Position numbers and translations under genes: made by a program. Shown here piece by piece: positions 16,524-26,382 of a stretch of DNA of 26,996 bases. The notes under the pieces were generated by a model. The model saw only the letters and a list, made by a program, of their open reading frames with translations. It was not told the DNA's origin and searched no databases. How positions within the stretch are numbered: position 1 is the first letter of the stretch; every line of letters starts with the position of its first letter. The stretch comes from Bacteroidia bacterium (GTDB lineage: Bacteria; Bacteroidota; Bacteroidia; Bacteroidales; Azobacteroidaceae). The stretch spans positions 1-26,996 of the forward strand of contig BNXY01000037.1 of assembly GCA_025999935.1 (NCBI GenBank), in the 5' to 3' direction.

Positions 16524-17993
16524 ATGGAAAAATTTATTGCAGCCTTGGATTTGGGCAGTTCTAAAATCATTGCCATGATTGCCCGGAAAAATTCGGACGG
16601 CGTTCTGTCTATTTTACATGTCGAAAAAATAGATTCCGAAACCGCTATCAGGCGGGGTTCTGTTCATAATTTGGATGGCGTTTCCCGGAAAATTTCCGAT
16701 GTAATCAGGCGATTGAACAACCAATTGGCAACCGGGCAACCGAATCAAACGATTGAACAAGTGTATGTGGGGATTGGCGGACAAGCGCTTCATTCGGAGC
16801 AACAAATGCTGAAAAAAGAGGTGGAAGATGGCATTGTGAGTACAAAATTGATAGACACTATTGACGAAGAAGTACTTCGGAATAATCCCAAATCAGCTTT
16901 AATTCGAGAAAGTTTTCTGCCGGAATATTATTTAAATGGAGAATTGGATCCAGACCCGGTTGGAGCTGCAAGTTCTACCATTGAAGCTCGTTATCAATTG
17001 ATTATGGGACGTCCTTTGTCCGATTTGAAAAAAGCCATTGAAGAAAAGGCGAGGGTTGAGGTTGCCGATATTTTTGTTACGCCTTTGGCTACTGCCGAAG
17101 CTGTATTGACGGATAAAGAAAAGGAATTGGGCTGCGCTTTGGTTGAATTTGGAGCAGGGCTTACCTACGTTTCCGTTTATAAAGATAATTTATTGAAACA
17201 TTTAGCAACCATTCCCTTGGGTGGAGCAGTTATTACCAAAGATATTTGCAGTTTGGATATTTCCCAAAAAGACGCGGAAGAATTTAAAATCAATTACGGC
17301 AGCGCGTTGGCGGTAGAAGAAGACGAAGCGGAAGATGATTCCGAACAAAGCGAGGAAAAATATGAGTTGAAATTGAAAAAGGTAGTTGAAGCGCGGGTAG
17401 CGGAAATCTTGGCCAATGTGATTGAACAAATTAGTTTATCGGGATATGCGCAATCCATCGGGAAAATTGTTATTACCGGTGGTGGCGCTTCCTTAAAAGA
17501 TTTACCGGAAACCATCAAAAACAAAACAGGGAAAGAAGTTCGTCTGGCAAATGCGAGAAAAAGCTTGGTTAATCAAGCTGCCGAATGGAGTCAACAACCG
17601 GCTAATGCGGCTGTGATTGGCTTGTTGGCGCTCGGTACAGTCAACTGTTTGAAGAAAAAAGAGGTGGCGCTTCCTTCTCAACAAAGGCAGCAACAAATAT
17701 TTACACCGGAAGAAGTTGAAACAAAAAATTCCTTAAACGAATCACGAGAAGAAAAAGAGAAAAGAGAAAAAGAGCGGAAAGCACGGGAGAAGGCCGAAAA
17801 AGAGGAGAGAGAAAGGAAAGAAAAAGAGAGACGGGCAAAAGAGAAGGCCGAAAAGGAAGCACAGAAAGGACCAAATCTTTTTGAGCGTATCTTTAATCAA
17901 TTTGAAATAGCAGCGGGAGCCTTACTGAATCCGGATGAGGAGAATACCGAGGATAAAAACAATCCTGAAAACAAGAATAATAACAAACAATAA
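16524..17993 (+). CDS. ftsA: Cell division protein FtsA with charged C-terminal extension (489 aa)
   Basis: This is an actin-fold protein: ALDLGSSKIIAMIA (phosphate loop 1), the 1C/SHS2-type region with VYVGIGGQALHSEQQ, VTPLATAEAVLTDKEKELG, LVEFGAGLTYVSVYK (phosphate 2) and IVITGGGASLKDLPE (adenosine motif). It tethers FtsZ filaments to the membrane. It is longer than the usual roughly 420 residues. Residues 408-448 are almost pure Lys/Glu/Arg/Ala, including a partly repeated block (KAREKAEKE / RAKEKAEKE) encoded by two GAGAAGGCCGAAAA copies 54 bases apart. After it comes NLFERIFNQFEIAAGALL, probably the amphipathic membrane-targeting helix, then an Asn/Glu-rich tail. Confidence 0.94.
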   Translation: MEKFIAALDLGSSKIIAMIARKNSDGVLSILHVEKIDSETAIRRGSVHNLDGVSRKISDVIRRLNNQLATGQPNQTIEQVYVGIGGQALHSEQQMLKKEVEDGIVSTKLIDTIDEEVLRNNPKSALIRESFLPEYYLNGELDPDPVGAASSTIEARYQLIMGRPLSDLKKAIEEKARVEVADIFVTPLATAEAVLTDKEKELGCALVEFGAGLTYVSVYKDNLLKHLATIPLGGAVITKDICSLDISQKDAEEFKINYGSALAVEEDEAEDDSEQSEEKYELKLKKVVEARVAEILANVIEQISLSGYAQSIGKIVITGGGASLKDLPETIKNKTGKEVRLANARKSLVNQAAEWSQQPANAAVIGLLALGTVNCLKKKEVALPSQQRQQQIFTPEEVETKNSLNESREEKEKREKERKAREKAEKEERERKEKERRAKEKAEKEAQKGPNLFERIFNQFEIAAGALLNPDEENTEDKNNPENKNNNKQ

Positions 17994-18002
17994 AATAGCA
18001 TC

Positions 18003-19292
18003 ATGGCAGCAGAATTATTAAAAACAACGGAAGAAGAATTATTGAAATTCGATTTTTCGACCGAAAGTCACTCAATTATCAAAGTGATTGGCGTGGGCGG
18101 CGGCGGCGGAAATGCCGTTACGCACATGTACCGGGAAGGAATCCGAGATGTTAATTTTGTCCTTTGTAATACCGACAATCAGGCTTTACTCGAAAGCAAA
18201 GTTCCCGTGACCGTGCAATTAGGGAAAAACATTACCAAAGGTTTGGGGTCGGGAAATAAACCTGAAATTGGAGAAAAAGCCGCATTAGAAAGCGAAGAAG
18301 AAATTCGCACCTTACTTAGCGATGGAACCGAAATGGTTTTTGTTACAGCCGGAATGGGTGGCGGAACCGGAACAGGCGCCGCACCGGTCATCGCCAAAAT
18401 TGCCAAAGACATGGATATTTTGACCGTTGGTATTGTGACCATTCCTTTTTTGTTGGAAAGGAAAGTTAAAATCATTCAAGCCTTGGATGGCGTAGAAAAA
18501 ATGAGCAAAAATGTGGATGCTTTATTGGTTATCAACAACGAAAAATTGCGGGAAATTTATCCCATTTTGACACTGTTTGAAGGATTCAAAAAAGCGGACG
18601 ATACCTTGCTGGTTGCCGCCAAAAGCATTGCTGAAATCATTACTTTACCGGGATATGTGAATCTCGACTTTGCCGATGTGAATACCACCATGAAAAACGG
18701 CGGAGTAGCCGTTATGAGTAGTGGCGAAGGAGAAGGCGAGTTCCGGCTTACAACCGCCATCAAAAATGCGCTCAATTCTCCATTGCTAAACAACAATGAT
18801 ATTTTTAATGCAAAAAAGATTCTGCTGAATATCTACTCTTCGGATCAAAATCCGGTAAGAATGGAAGAAATGAACGAAGTGAACGATTTCATGGAAAAAT
18901 TCTCCAGCGAAATTGACGTAATCTGGGGTGCAGCCGTTGACAACACCTTAGAAGAAAAAGTGAAAATTACCATTCTTGCAACCGGATTCAGTATAGATAC
19001 CATTCCGATGATGACGGACAAAAAACGCCTTGAATGGGAACGCATGACGCATGACGAACGTCAGAAATTAGAAGCCGAAGAAGCGAAGAAAGCGGCTGAA
19101 GCTGAATTAATTGAAGATAGAATTAGAAGAGCTTATGGCGAAGAAGGTTTGAAAATTATATTCGGAAAAATTCCTCCCAAACCGCATATCTTTACCTTGG
19201 AGCAATTGGACGATGACCGGATTATTGATACGGTAATCAATTCTCCGGCTTATAAACGAGATTCAAAAATTATCACTAACTTTGCATCCTAA
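18003..19292 (+). CDS. ftsZ: Cell division GTPase FtsZ (429 aa)
   Basis: Tubulin-like motifs appear in order: [18 protein letters not shown], the G-box [19 protein letters not shown], the [10 protein letters not shown] strand/loop, and the T7 catalytic loop [15 protein letters not shown] with its activating aspartate. FtsZ polymerises with GTP into the division ring. After the C-terminal domain (ILATGFS) there is a charged linker ([20 protein letters not shown]) and the terminal segment [14 protein letters not shown], where FtsA-type partners are expected to bind. It starts 9 bases after ftsA. Two deviations from the common VTIPFxFEG motif (LLERK) are worth noting but do not touch catalytic residues. 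Confidence 0.96.
   Translation: MAAELLKTTEEELLKFDFSTESHSIIKVIGVGGGGGNAVTHMYREGIRDVNFVLCNTDNQALLESKVPVTVQLGKNITKGLGSGNKPEIGEKAALESEEEIRTLLSDGTEMVFVTAGMGGGTGTGAAPVIAKIAKDMDILTVGIVTIPFLLERKVKIIQALDGVEKMSKNVDALLVINNEKLREIYPILTLFEGFKKADDTLLVAAKSIAEIITLPGYVNLDFADVNTTMKNGGVAVMSSGEGEGEFRLTTAIKNALNSPLLNNNDIFNAKKILLNIYSSDQNPVRMEEMNEVNDFMEKFSSEIDVIWGAAVDNTLEEKVKITILATGFSIDTIPMMTDKKRLEWERMTHDERQKLEAEEAKKAAEAELIEDRIRRAYGEEGLKIIFGKIPPKPHIFTLEQLDDDRIIDTVINSPAYKRDSKIITNFAS
19277..19284 (+). promoter_or_regulatory. TAACTTTG promoter motif at the 3' end of ftsZ
   Basis: TAACTTTG matches the TAnnTTTG -7 consensus and overlaps the last codons of ftsZ, about 70 bases before the next start codon. It may give the YqeY-domain gene its own transcript. 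The -33 side is weak. Confidence 0.4.
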
Positions 19293-19352
19293 AAAAGTAG
19301 AATCTTTCTTGTTTAAATTTTTTATATTGATAAATTTTAAAATACAAATATT

Positions 19353-19805
19353 ATGGCATTATTATTCGACACCGTCAGCAATGACATCAAATCGGCCATG
19401 CTGGCAAAAGACAAAATCCGATTGGAAGCTCTGCGAGGCGTGAAAAAAGAGTTCTTGGAAGCCAAAACAGCCAAAGGTTCGGAAGGCGATTTGAACGACG
19501 AAACCGCAGTGAAAATCATCCAAAAAATGGTCAAACAACGCAAAGACAGCGCAACCATTTATACGGAACAAAACCGTCCGGAATTGGCGGAAAAAGAATT
19601 GGCGGAAGTTGCGGTATTGGAAGAATACCTTCCCAAACAACTGTCAGCCGAAGAGTTGGAGAAAACCATCCGGGAAATCATTACCCAAGTGGGCGCTACC
19701 TCTGCCAAAGACATGGGTAAAGTGATGGGCGCAGCAACCAAAGCGTTGGCCGGAAAAGCCGAGGGACGGCTGATTTCGGAAGCCGTGAAACGGTTGCTGG
19801 CGTAA
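19353..19805 (+). CDS. GatB/YqeY domain-containing protein (150 aa)
   Basis: The sequence starts MALLFDTVSNDIKSAMLAKDKIRLEALRGVKKEFLEAK and contains ETAVKIIQKMVKQRKDSATIY, AEVAVLEEYLPKQLS and GKVMGAATKALAGKAEGRLISEAVKRLL, the layout of YqeY proteins. It corresponds to the stand-alone tRNA-binding-like domain of the amidotransferase subunit GatB; its cellular role is not established. Length is typical. It sits 60 bases after ftsZ, a neighbourhood I recall in other Bacteroidales, and is followed by a strong terminator, which marks the end of the cluster's transcription. Confidence 0.92.
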   Translation: MALLFDTVSNDIKSAMLAKDKIRLEALRGVKKEFLEAKTAKGSEGDLNDETAVKIIQKMVKQRKDSATIYTEQNRPELAEKELAEVAVLEEYLPKQLSAEELEKTIREIITQVGATSAKDMGKVMGAATKALAGKAEGRLISEAVKRLLA

Positions 19806-19830
19806 GGTTTTATTTCCAACAATCTTGTTA

Positions 19831-19882
19831 ATTCAGCCTTTGTTATGCCTTTTTCTCGCATAACAAAGACTGAATATTTTCT
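19831..19882 (+). terminator. Strong hairpin terminator after the YqeY-domain gene
   Basis: ATTCAG-C-CTTTGTTATGC (19831-19848) pairs with GCATAACAAAG-A-CTGAAT (19858-19875): 17 base pairs interrupted by one mismatch, with a 9-base loop, followed by ATTTTCTCC. It closes the dcw-yqeY transcription unit. Confidence 0.75.
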
Positions 19883-19950
19883 CCTATGTGTACACTTTGA
19901 GTTTAATGATTGGGAATAAGGGTACCCTCATTGCTTTTTATTATTTTTAT

Positions 19951-19958
19951 TACCTTTG
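19951..19958 (+). promoter_or_regulatory. TACCTTTG promoter motif upstream of ogt
   Basis: TACCTTTG fits TAnnTTTG and is 16 bases before the ATG at 19975. A TTG at 19931-19933 lies 17 bases upstream as a possible -33 element. Such a short leader argues against the longer reading that starts at 19888. Confidence 0.6.
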
Positions 19959-19974
19959 TAAAAAATTTATAATC

Positions 19975-20475
19975 ATGGAATACATTCAGAAAATTAAATC
20001 GCCTGTCGGGATATTTACCGTATCCAGTGATGGTAAAAATATTACCGGACTTTGGATGGAAGGGCAAAAATATTTCGCACGTACGCTGGAAAAAGAGATT
20101 TGTGAAAAGGAATTACCCATATTCGCAGATGTAAAAAAATGGCTTGACATTTATTTTTCAGGCAAAGAGCCTGATTTTATGCCGCCGGTTGTATTTAAGG
20201 GTAGTCCGTTTCAACAATCGGTATGGAACAATCTTCTCGGTATTCCATACGGGAAAACGACTACTTATGGGGAAATCGCCAAAAAAATTGAATTAAACAA
20301 TGACGGCAAAAAAACTTCCGCGCGGGCAGTTGGAGGCGCTGTCGGTCATAATCCAATTTCTATTTTAGCGCCCTGCCACCGGGTAATTGGGAAAAACGGC
20401 AGTCTTACAGGATATGCAGGCGGTATGGATATAAAGAAAAAACTTTTGCAATTGGAAGGAATATTGAAAAGATAA
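19975..20475 (+). CDS. ogt: Methylated-DNA-[protein]-cysteine S-methyltransferase (166 aa)
   Basis: The catalytic motif is LAPCHRVIG with Cys134 as methyl acceptor, preceded by FQQSVWNNLLGIPYGKTTTYGEIAKKI and SARAVGGAVGHNPI and followed by TGYAGGMDIKKKLLQLEG. The protein repairs O6-alkylguanine by irreversible transfer of the alkyl group to its cysteine. There is no Ada regulatory domain, so this is the stand-alone Ogt/MGMT type. I start at MEYIQKIKSPVG, because the longer reading would cross the promoter motif. It stands 30 bases before the TonB receptor gene and could be co-transcribed with it, though no functional link is evident. Confidence 0.95.
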   Translation: MEYIQKIKSPVGIFTVSSDGKNITGLWMEGQKYFARTLEKEICEKELPIFADVKKWLDIYFSGKEPDFMPPVVFKGSPFQQSVWNNLLGIPYGKTTTYGEIAKKIELNNDGKKTSARAVGGAVGHNPISILAPCHRVIGKNGSLTGYAGGMDIKKKLLQLEGILKR

Positions 20476-20505
20476 ATTGTAGATAACTACTTGCATTTTC
20501 GTTGA

Positions 20506-22674
20506 ATGAAAACATTATCTGTTATTTTGTTGCTTTTCTTTATGAATTGCAATCTTTTTGCCCAACACTCAATCAAGGTGGCAGACAAAGAGACAAAACA
20601 AGCGGTAGTCAATGCCGATGTTTATTTTTTAGATTCAAAAACCGGAACAACCACCGATAAAACCGGCGTTTTTTCCGTAAATACCAAAAATCCGGGGGTG
20701 CTTGTACAAATTTCAGCTATCGGATATAAAACTTTTGTGGGAACGCTGACGCCTCAACCCGAATCAATCGTGTATTTGGAGCCTTCCCATTTTGATTTAC
20801 AGGAAGTGGTAGTTTCGGGAAACAGCTCCAAATTGCAAGGCGAGAACGTGGCCAACGTCGCTAAATTAAGCCTTGCCAATAATCCGGAAACGCAAGGACT
20901 TTCGCTGTCGCAAAAATTGGCGGGAGTAGCGGGAATCAGCAATTTCAGTACCGGCGTTGGCATCGGCAAACCGGTTATCCGGGGACTGAGCGGCAACCGG
21001 ATTGCGGTTTTTTCGCAAGGCATTCGCATCGAAAATCAACAGTGGGGCGATGAACACGGTTTAGGTTTGGACGAAAACGGCTACGAACAAGTGGAAATCA
21101 TCAAAGGTCCGGCTTCCCTTTTGTACGGGAGTGACGCTTTGGGCGGTGTATTGTATTTTTCCGACGAACGTTATGCCAAGGAAAACAGTGTCGAGAGCGC
21201 AATCGGTTCGGAGTACAACAGCAATACCCGGGGTTGGCGCAACAAGGGCGCTTTCAAACTTTCCAAAAATCGCTTTCATTGGAACGCTTTCGGCGGATAC
21301 ACCACGCACGAGGATTACGCGAACGGCAACCATAACCTTGTGCCTAACAGCCGTTTTCACACCGGCGATTTCAAAACTTTGTTGGGATATACCGGCAATA
21401 AATTTGTCAGCTCGCTGAAATACAGTTTCTTGAATGAACAATATGGTTTAACGGAAATGGAAGAAGATGCGGAGACGATAACGAACGGTCGTCAACCGGA
21501 ATTACCTTATCAGGATTTGACTACCCATTTAGCCAGTTCGGAAAATACTTTTTTCTTTGACAACGAAGCCAAATTAAAATTCGATTTGGGTTATATTTTC
21601 AACAATCGCAAGGAATTTGAAAACGGGGCGGATGCCGCATTAGATATGAATTTAGGAACTTTATCATACAATGTGAAGTGGTATTCGCCGAAAATCCAAA
21701 ATTGGACGTTGATTGCAGGCAGTCAAGGCATGTATCAAACCAACAAAAATCAGGGTGAAGAGGAATTAATTCCCAATGCCGCAACGACCGATGCGGGAAT
21801 TTTTGCCATGGCGGATTATCATTATTCCGATAAAGCCTATTGGCAAACGGGGCTGCGCGTGGACGGGCGGCACATTGATTCGGATATTTCAAAATCGTAT
21901 TTTGCTTTTAATTTTTCAACCGGCATTTTTCAACCGCTCACGAAAAACCTTTTAGCTCGCGCCAATCTTTCTTCAGGATACCGTGCGCCCAATATGTTTG
22001 AGTTGCTGAGCGACGGCGTTCACGAGGGCACAAACCGCTATGAGATAGGAAGCCCAACACTAAAAACCGAAAACAGTTATCAGATAGACGCTTCGTTGGA
22101 TTATAAAAATGAACACTTTGAGCTATTTCTGAATCCCTATTTCAACTACATTCGCAATTACATTTACCTGCAACCTTCGGGCGAAACACGGGATGAACAG
22201 CCGGTTTACCATTACACCCAAGCCCATGCGTATCTCTACGGCGGCGAAACCGGATTTCATTTTCATCCGCATCCCTTGGATTGGCTGCATTTGGAAGGCT
22301 CGTACAGCGCTACTTTTGGAGAAGATGCCGGACATCAGGATTTGCCGCTCATGCCTTCGCAAAAGATAAACGCAACCATTCGCGCAAGTTTTTCGGGGAA
22401 TAAAACCGCCAGTAAATTTTCAGTTTATTTGCAAGAGTTATATTCTTATACCCAAAACCGGATTGCCGAATATGAAACATCCACCGGTGCATATAATTTG
22501 ATAAACGCAGGCCTGTCGTTTGAGTTTCAATTCGGTAAACAAACCATTTTATTCAATGCTGCGGTAAACAACCTTTTCAACAAAGCTTATTACGATCATT
22601 TATCGCGTTATAAATCAAACGGAATTTACAACATGGGACGGAATTTTACTTTTCGGCTGAGTCTGCCGTTTTGA
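20506..22674 (+). CDS. TonB-dependent outer membrane receptor (722 aa)
   Basis: A signal peptide (MKTLSVILLLFFMNCNLFAQ, cleavage after Gln20) is followed by a carboxypeptidase-regulatory-like beta domain (about residues 22-95, VADKETKQAVVNADVYFLD). LQEVVVSG then leads into the plug domain with KPVIRGLSGNRIAVFSQGIRIENQQWGDEHGLG and VEIIKGPASLLYGSDALGGVLYF. The rest is a beta-barrel ending in FTFRLSLPF with a C-terminal Phe, the outer-membrane insertion signal. It imports a ligand across the outer membrane using TonB energy. The QQWGDEHG plug segment resembles receptors suspected in metal uptake, but the substrate cannot be read from sequence. There is no SusD partner, so it is not a Sus-type glycan system. 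Confidence 0.93.
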   Translation: MKTLSVILLLFFMNCNLFAQHSIKVADKETKQAVVNADVYFLDSKTGTTTDKTGVFSVNTKNPGVLVQISAIGYKTFVGTLTPQPESIVYLEPSHFDLQEVVVSGNSSKLQGENVANVAKLSLANNPETQGLSLSQKLAGVAGISNFSTGVGIGKPVIRGLSGNRIAVFSQGIRIENQQWGDEHGLGLDENGYEQVEIIKGPASLLYGSDALGGVLYFSDERYAKENSVESAIGSEYNSNTRGWRNKGAFKLSKNRFHWNAFGGYTTHEDYANGNHNLVPNSRFHTGDFKTLLGYTGNKFVSSLKYSFLNEQYGLTEMEEDAETITNGRQPELPYQDLTTHLASSENTFFFDNEAKLKFDLGYIFNNRKEFENGADAALDMNLGTLSYNVKWYSPKIQNWTLIAGSQGMYQTNKNQGEEELIPNAATTDAGIFAMADYHYSDKAYWQTGLRVDGRHIDSDISKSYFAFNFSTGIFQPLTKNLLARANLSSGYRAPNMFELLSDGVHEGTNRYEIGSPTLKTENSYQIDASLDYKNEHFELFLNPYFNYIRNYIYLQPSGETRDEQPVYHYTQAHAYLYGGETGFHFHPHPLDWLHLEGSYSATFGEDAGHQDLPLMPSQKINATIRASFSGNKTASKFSVYLQELYSYTQNRIAEYETSTGAYNLINAGLSFEFQFGKQTILFNAAVNNLFNKAYYDHLSRYKSNGIYNMGRNFTFRLSLPF

Positions 22675-22820
22675 TTTTGAACGCGGATATGGAAGAAAAA
22701 TAAATCACTTACATTATTTTTTATTTATGCAATAAAAAGGCAAGTAAAATTATCATTTGAACGAACTATTACTCTTTAAAACTTTTTATTTCGTTAAAGC
22801 AAAATTTCAGTTAAAAATAT

Positions 22821-22828
22821 TACCTTTG
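22821..22828 (+). promoter_or_regulatory. TACCTTTG promoter motif upstream of the aldolase
   Basis: TACCTTTG fits the TAnnTTTG consensus, 51 bases before the ATG at 22880. The 205-base gap 22675-22879 is otherwise AT-rich, with no other clear structure and no good -33 box. Confidence 0.6.
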
Positions 22829-22879
22829 CAGTGGAATATAGAAACAATATTTTTATAAACTTTATAAAACATAAATAAA

Positions 22880-23872
22880 ATGGTAAGTTACAAAGAATTA
22901 GGCTTGGTAAACAGCCGAGAAATTTTCAAAAAAGCCTTTGAAGGAAAATATGCAATTCCGGCATTCAATTTCAACAACATGGAGCAAATGCAAGCCATCA
23001 TTCAGGCTTGTGTGGAAGAAAATTCTCCGGTTATTCTTCAGGTATCCAGCGGCGCGCGTAAGTACGCCAACCAAACATTGTTGCGTTACATGGCGCAAGG
23101 CGCTGTGGAATACGCAAAAGAATTAGGTAAAAACATTCCAATCGTTCTCCACTTAGATCACGGCGCTGACTTTGAAATTTGTAAAAGTTGTGTGGATATG
23201 GGATTTTCTTCCGTAATGATTGACGGCTCACACCACTCCTACGCAGACAACATTGCGCTTACCCGCAAAGTGGTAGAATATGCACACCAACATGATGTAA
23301 CCGTAGAAGGCGAATTGGGCGTATTGGCCGGTATCGAAGACGATGTAGTGGCCGAACACCACACTTATACGCAACCGGAAGAAGTGGAAGACTTCGTTTC
23401 TAAAACCGGTGTTGATTCATTGGCTATCTCTATCGGCACTTCTCACGGCGCGAACAAGTTCAAACCCGAACAATGCACCCGCAATGCCGACGGTATCTTA
23501 ATCCCGCCTTCTTTGCGTTTCGACATCTTGGAAGCTTGCGAAAAACGCATTCCGGGTTTCCCGATTGTATTACACGGCGCATCTTCGGTTCCCCAACAAT
23601 ATGTTGCTACCATCAACCAATACGGAGGCGCTTTGAAAGATACGATTGGTATCCCTGAAGACGAATTGCGTAGGGCAGCCAAATCAGCAGTATGCAAAAT
23701 TAACATCGACTCCGATGGCCGTTTGGCAATGACAGCCGCTATCCGCGAAAACTTTGCCATCCATCCGGAATGGTTCGACCCACGTCAATATTTAGGCCCG
23801 GCTCGCGAAGAATTGAAGAAACTCTATGCACACAAATGCGTACATGTATTGGGTTCTGCCGGTAAAGCATAA
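22880..23872 (+). CDS. fba: Class II fructose-1,6-bisphosphate aldolase (330 aa)
   Basis: Class II features are present: [17 protein letters not shown] at the start, [14 protein letters not shown] with the catalytic Asp and a zinc-binding His, [38 protein letters not shown] and VLHGASSVP with the remaining metal-binding His residues. The enzyme cleaves fructose-1,6-bisphosphate to dihydroxyacetone phosphate and glyceraldehyde-3-phosphate with zinc, in glycolysis and gluconeogenesis. It has its own promoter motif and a strong terminator behind it, so it is likely monocistronic. Confidence 0.96.
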   Translation: MVSYKELGLVNSREIFKKAFEGKYAIPAFNFNNMEQMQAIIQACVEENSPVILQVSSGARKYANQTLLRYMAQGAVEYAKELGKNIPIVLHLDHGADFEICKSCVDMGFSSVMIDGSHHSYADNIALTRKVVEYAHQHDVTVEGELGVLAGIEDDVVAEHHTYTQPEEVEDFVSKTGVDSLAISIGTSHGANKFKPEQCTRNADGILIPPSLRFDILEACEKRIPGFPIVLHGASSVPQQYVATINQYGGALKDTIGIPEDELRRAAKSAVCKINIDSDGRLAMTAAIRENFAIHPEWFDPRQYLGPAREELKKLYAHKCVHVLGSAGKA

Positions 23873-23891
23873 ATACAAACAAAATTTTTAT

Positions 23892-23930
23892 GAGGGCTGT
23901 TTCAAAAAAATTTGGTCAGCCCTCTTTTTT
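23892..23930 (+). terminator. Rho-independent terminator after fba
   Basis: GAGGGCTG (23892-23899) pairs with CAGCCCTC (23917-23924), followed by TTTTTT. It starts 19 bases after the fba stop. An ATG at 23890 opens the phosphorylase reading frame inside this hairpin, which shows that the upstream start is false. Confidence 0.88.
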
Positions 23931-23946
23931 AAAACAAATCAATCCC

Positions 23947-26382
23947 ATGAAATTCGGATATTTTGACGATCAACGCCGCGAGTACGTTATTACCAATCCT
24001 CAAACTCCCTGGCCTTGGATTAACTATCTGGGCAACGAGGACTTCTTTTCCTTAATTTCCAACACAGCCGGTGGGTATTCTTTCTATAAAGACGCCAAAT
24101 TCCGCCGCATTACCCGTTACCGTTACAACAATGTTCCCATGGACAACGGAGGCCGTTATTTCTATATCAACGACAACGGAACGGTTTGGTCGCCGGGATG
24201 GAAACCCTGCAAAACGCCATTGGATAAATATGAATGTCGCCACGGAATGAATTATACCATCATCACGGGCGAAAAAAACGGAATCGAAGCGGAAACGCTT
24301 TTCTTTGTTCCCCTGAAAACTTGGGCGGAAGTGCAAAAAGTGAAACTTACCAATACAACCGGCGAAGTGAAACAGATTAAACTGTTCTCTTTCGCTGAAT
24401 GGTGTTTGTGGAATGCGGCTACCGATATGGAAAATTTTCAGCGAAATTTCTCTACCGGAGAAGTGGAAATCGAAAATGCTGTTTTGTATCATAAAACCGA
24501 ATACAAAGAACGCCGAAATCATTATGCGTATTACAGTGTAAATACGCCGATTCAAGGCTACGATACCGACCGCGAATCTTTTATCGGTTTGTATAACGAA
24601 TTTCGCGACCCGCAAGCCGTCATGGCCGGGAAACCGAATAACTCCGTTGCACATGGCTGGTCGCCCATTGCCTCGCATTATCTTGAAATCGAATTGCAGC
24701 CGGGAGAAACCAAAGAATTAGTCTTTATTTTGGGATATGTGGAATATGAAAATCCGGAAGACAAATGGGAAGACAAAGGCATAATCAACAAAACGCAGGC
24801 AAAGGCAACCATCGCCCGGTTCGATACCGCCGAAAAAGTAAACGCCGCCTTCGCTGAACTCAAAGTTTATTGGGATGATTTACTGAGCGTTTATGTTCTG
24901 AAAAGCCACGAAGAAAAATTAGACCGGATGGTAAATATCTGGAATCAATACCAGTGCATGATTACGTTCAACTTCTCGCGTTCTGCTTCTTTCTTTGAAT
25001 CCGGCATAGGCCGAGGCATGGGATTTCGCGATTCCAACCAAGATTTGGTGGGATTCGTGCACCAAATTCCGGCGCGCGCCCGTCAAAGAATCATTGATAT
25101 CGCCTCTACGCAATTCAGCGACGGCGGTTGTTATCATCAATACCAACCGCTCACGAAACGGGGAAACAACGACATCGGCGGCGGTTTCAACGACGACCCG
25201 ATGTGGCTGATTTTCGGAACAGTCGCTTACCTGAAAGAAACCGGTGATTTCTCCATTCTCGACGAACCTGTTCCTTTTGATAATCAGGAAGGTTCGGAAA
25301 AATCGCTTTTCCACCACTTAACCGTTTCGTTCAACCATGTAATCCATAATTTAGGCCCGCATTTGCTCCCGCTTATCGGTCGCGCCGACTGGAACGATTG
25401 CCTCAACCTAAATTGCTTCTCATGGGATCCGAACGAATCTTTTCAAACCACAGAAAATAAAACCGAAGGTTCGCAAGCCGAATCTTTGATGATTGCCGGT
25501 CTGTTTATCGTTAGCGGACAAGATTATGTAAGCCTTTGCCGCCAAATCGGAAATGAAAAGGAAGCCGACCGCGCACAAAAATTCATCGACTCCATGATTG
25601 ACGCCGTGAAAAAACATGGTTGGGATGGCGATTGGTACCTCCGGGCTTACGATTATTACGGCAAAAAAGTCGGCAGCAAAGAAAACGCAGAAGGCAAAAT
25701 CTTTATCGAATCGCAGGGCTGGTGCGCTATGGCTAAAGTCGGTCTGGAAGAAGGATTCGTGCAGAAATCATTGGATGCCGTAAAACAATACCTCGATACG
25801 CCCAACGGCATTGTACTGAACAATCCCGCTTTTACGGAATACGTAGTCGAATATGGAGAAATATCTTCCTATCCGGCCGGATACAAGGAAAATGCCGGCA
25901 TCTTCTGCCACAACAATCCTTGGATTATCATAGCCGAAGCCATCCTCGGCCGCGGCGACTATGCCTGGGATTATTTCCGGAAAATCTGTCCTTCCTACAC
26001 TGAAGACATTTCCGATTTACACAAAGTGGAACCCTACGTTTATTCCCAGATGATTGCCGGAAAAGATGCGTTCAAACCCGGAGAAGCCAAAAATTCATGG
26101 CTGACTGGTACGGCGGCTTGGAACTATTACGCCATCACGCAATTTATACTCGGTATCAAACCGGATTACAAAGGCTTGGAAATCGACCCCTGTATTCCTG
26201 CCGACTGGAAAGGTTTCCAAATTATCCGTAAATTTCGCGGCGCCACCTACCATATCGAAGTCAAAAATACAGGCGTTAAGAAAGGTGTAAAAAGCATTAC
26301 CGTAAACGGAAACACGGTGGAAAGAAATGTAATTCCATTGCAAGCGGCCGGTTCTGTCAATACGGTTGAAGTGGTAATGTAG
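23947..26382 (+). CDS. cbpA: Cellobiose phosphorylase, GH94 (811 aa)
   Basis: The true start is [20 protein letters not shown]; the 811-residue length equals, as I recall, that of clostridial cellobiose phosphorylase. GH94 hallmarks run throughout: [107 protein letters not shown] and [12 protein letters not shown]. The catalytic acid is expected to be the last Asp of ADWND (Asp484). The cytoplasmic enzyme converts cellobiose plus phosphate into glucose-1-phosphate and glucose, saving ATP. Close relatives act on chitobiose or other beta-glucosides; the strong match favours cellobiose. No sugar transporter is visible beside it. Just downstream lies the truncated IS remnant. Confidence 0.95.
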   Translation: MKFGYFDDQRREYVITNPQTPWPWINYLGNEDFFSLISNTAGGYSFYKDAKFRRITRYRYNNVPMDNGGRYFYINDNGTVWSPGWKPCKTPLDKYECRHGMNYTIITGEKNGIEAETLFFVPLKTWAEVQKVKLTNTTGEVKQIKLFSFAEWCLWNAATDMENFQRNFSTGEVEIENAVLYHKTEYKERRNHYAYYSVNTPIQGYDTDRESFIGLYNEFRDPQAVMAGKPNNSVAHGWSPIASHYLEIELQPGETKELVFILGYVEYENPEDKWEDKGIINKTQAKATIARFDTAEKVNAAFAELKVYWDDLLSVYVLKSHEEKLDRMVNIWNQYQCMITFNFSRSASFFESGIGRGMGFRDSNQDLVGFVHQIPARARQRIIDIASTQFSDGGCYHQYQPLTKRGNNDIGGGFNDDPMWLIFGTVAYLKETGDFSILDEPVPFDNQEGSEKSLFHHLTVSFNHVIHNLGPHLLPLIGRADWNDCLNLNCFSWDPNESFQTTENKTEGSQAESLMIAGLFIVSGQDYVSLCRQIGNEKEADRAQKFIDSMIDAVKKHGWDGDWYLRAYDYYGKKVGSKENAEGKIFIESQGWCAMAKVGLEEGFVQKSLDAVKQYLDTPNGIVLNNPAFTEYVVEYGEISSYPAGYKENAGIFCHNNPWIIIAEAILGRGDYAWDYFRKICPSYTEDISDLHKVEPYVYSQMIAGKDAFKPGEAKNSWLTGTAAWNYYAITQFILGIKPDYKGLEIDPCIPADWKGFQIIRKFRGATYHIEVKNTGVKKGVKSITVNGNTVERNVIPLQAAGSVNTVEVVM

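Noticed and set aside
3689..19292. Absence of murF, ddl, murB and ftsB from the cluster as a possible loss
   Set aside because: Bacteroidetes dcw clusters commonly lack these genes here; they are expected elsewhere in the genome, so this is not a sign of deletion.
19888..19974. Longer N-terminus for the alkyltransferase
   Set aside because: The extension would cross the TACCTTTG promoter motif, is hydrophobic and unlike the family; the ATG at 19975 gives the normal length.
20506..22674. Part of a SusC/SusD polysaccharide utilisation locus
   Set aside because: There is no SusD-like gene, no sensor/regulator and no secreted glycosidase nearby; the receptor is a plain TonB-dependent type and the phosphorylase is separated by fba and a terminator.
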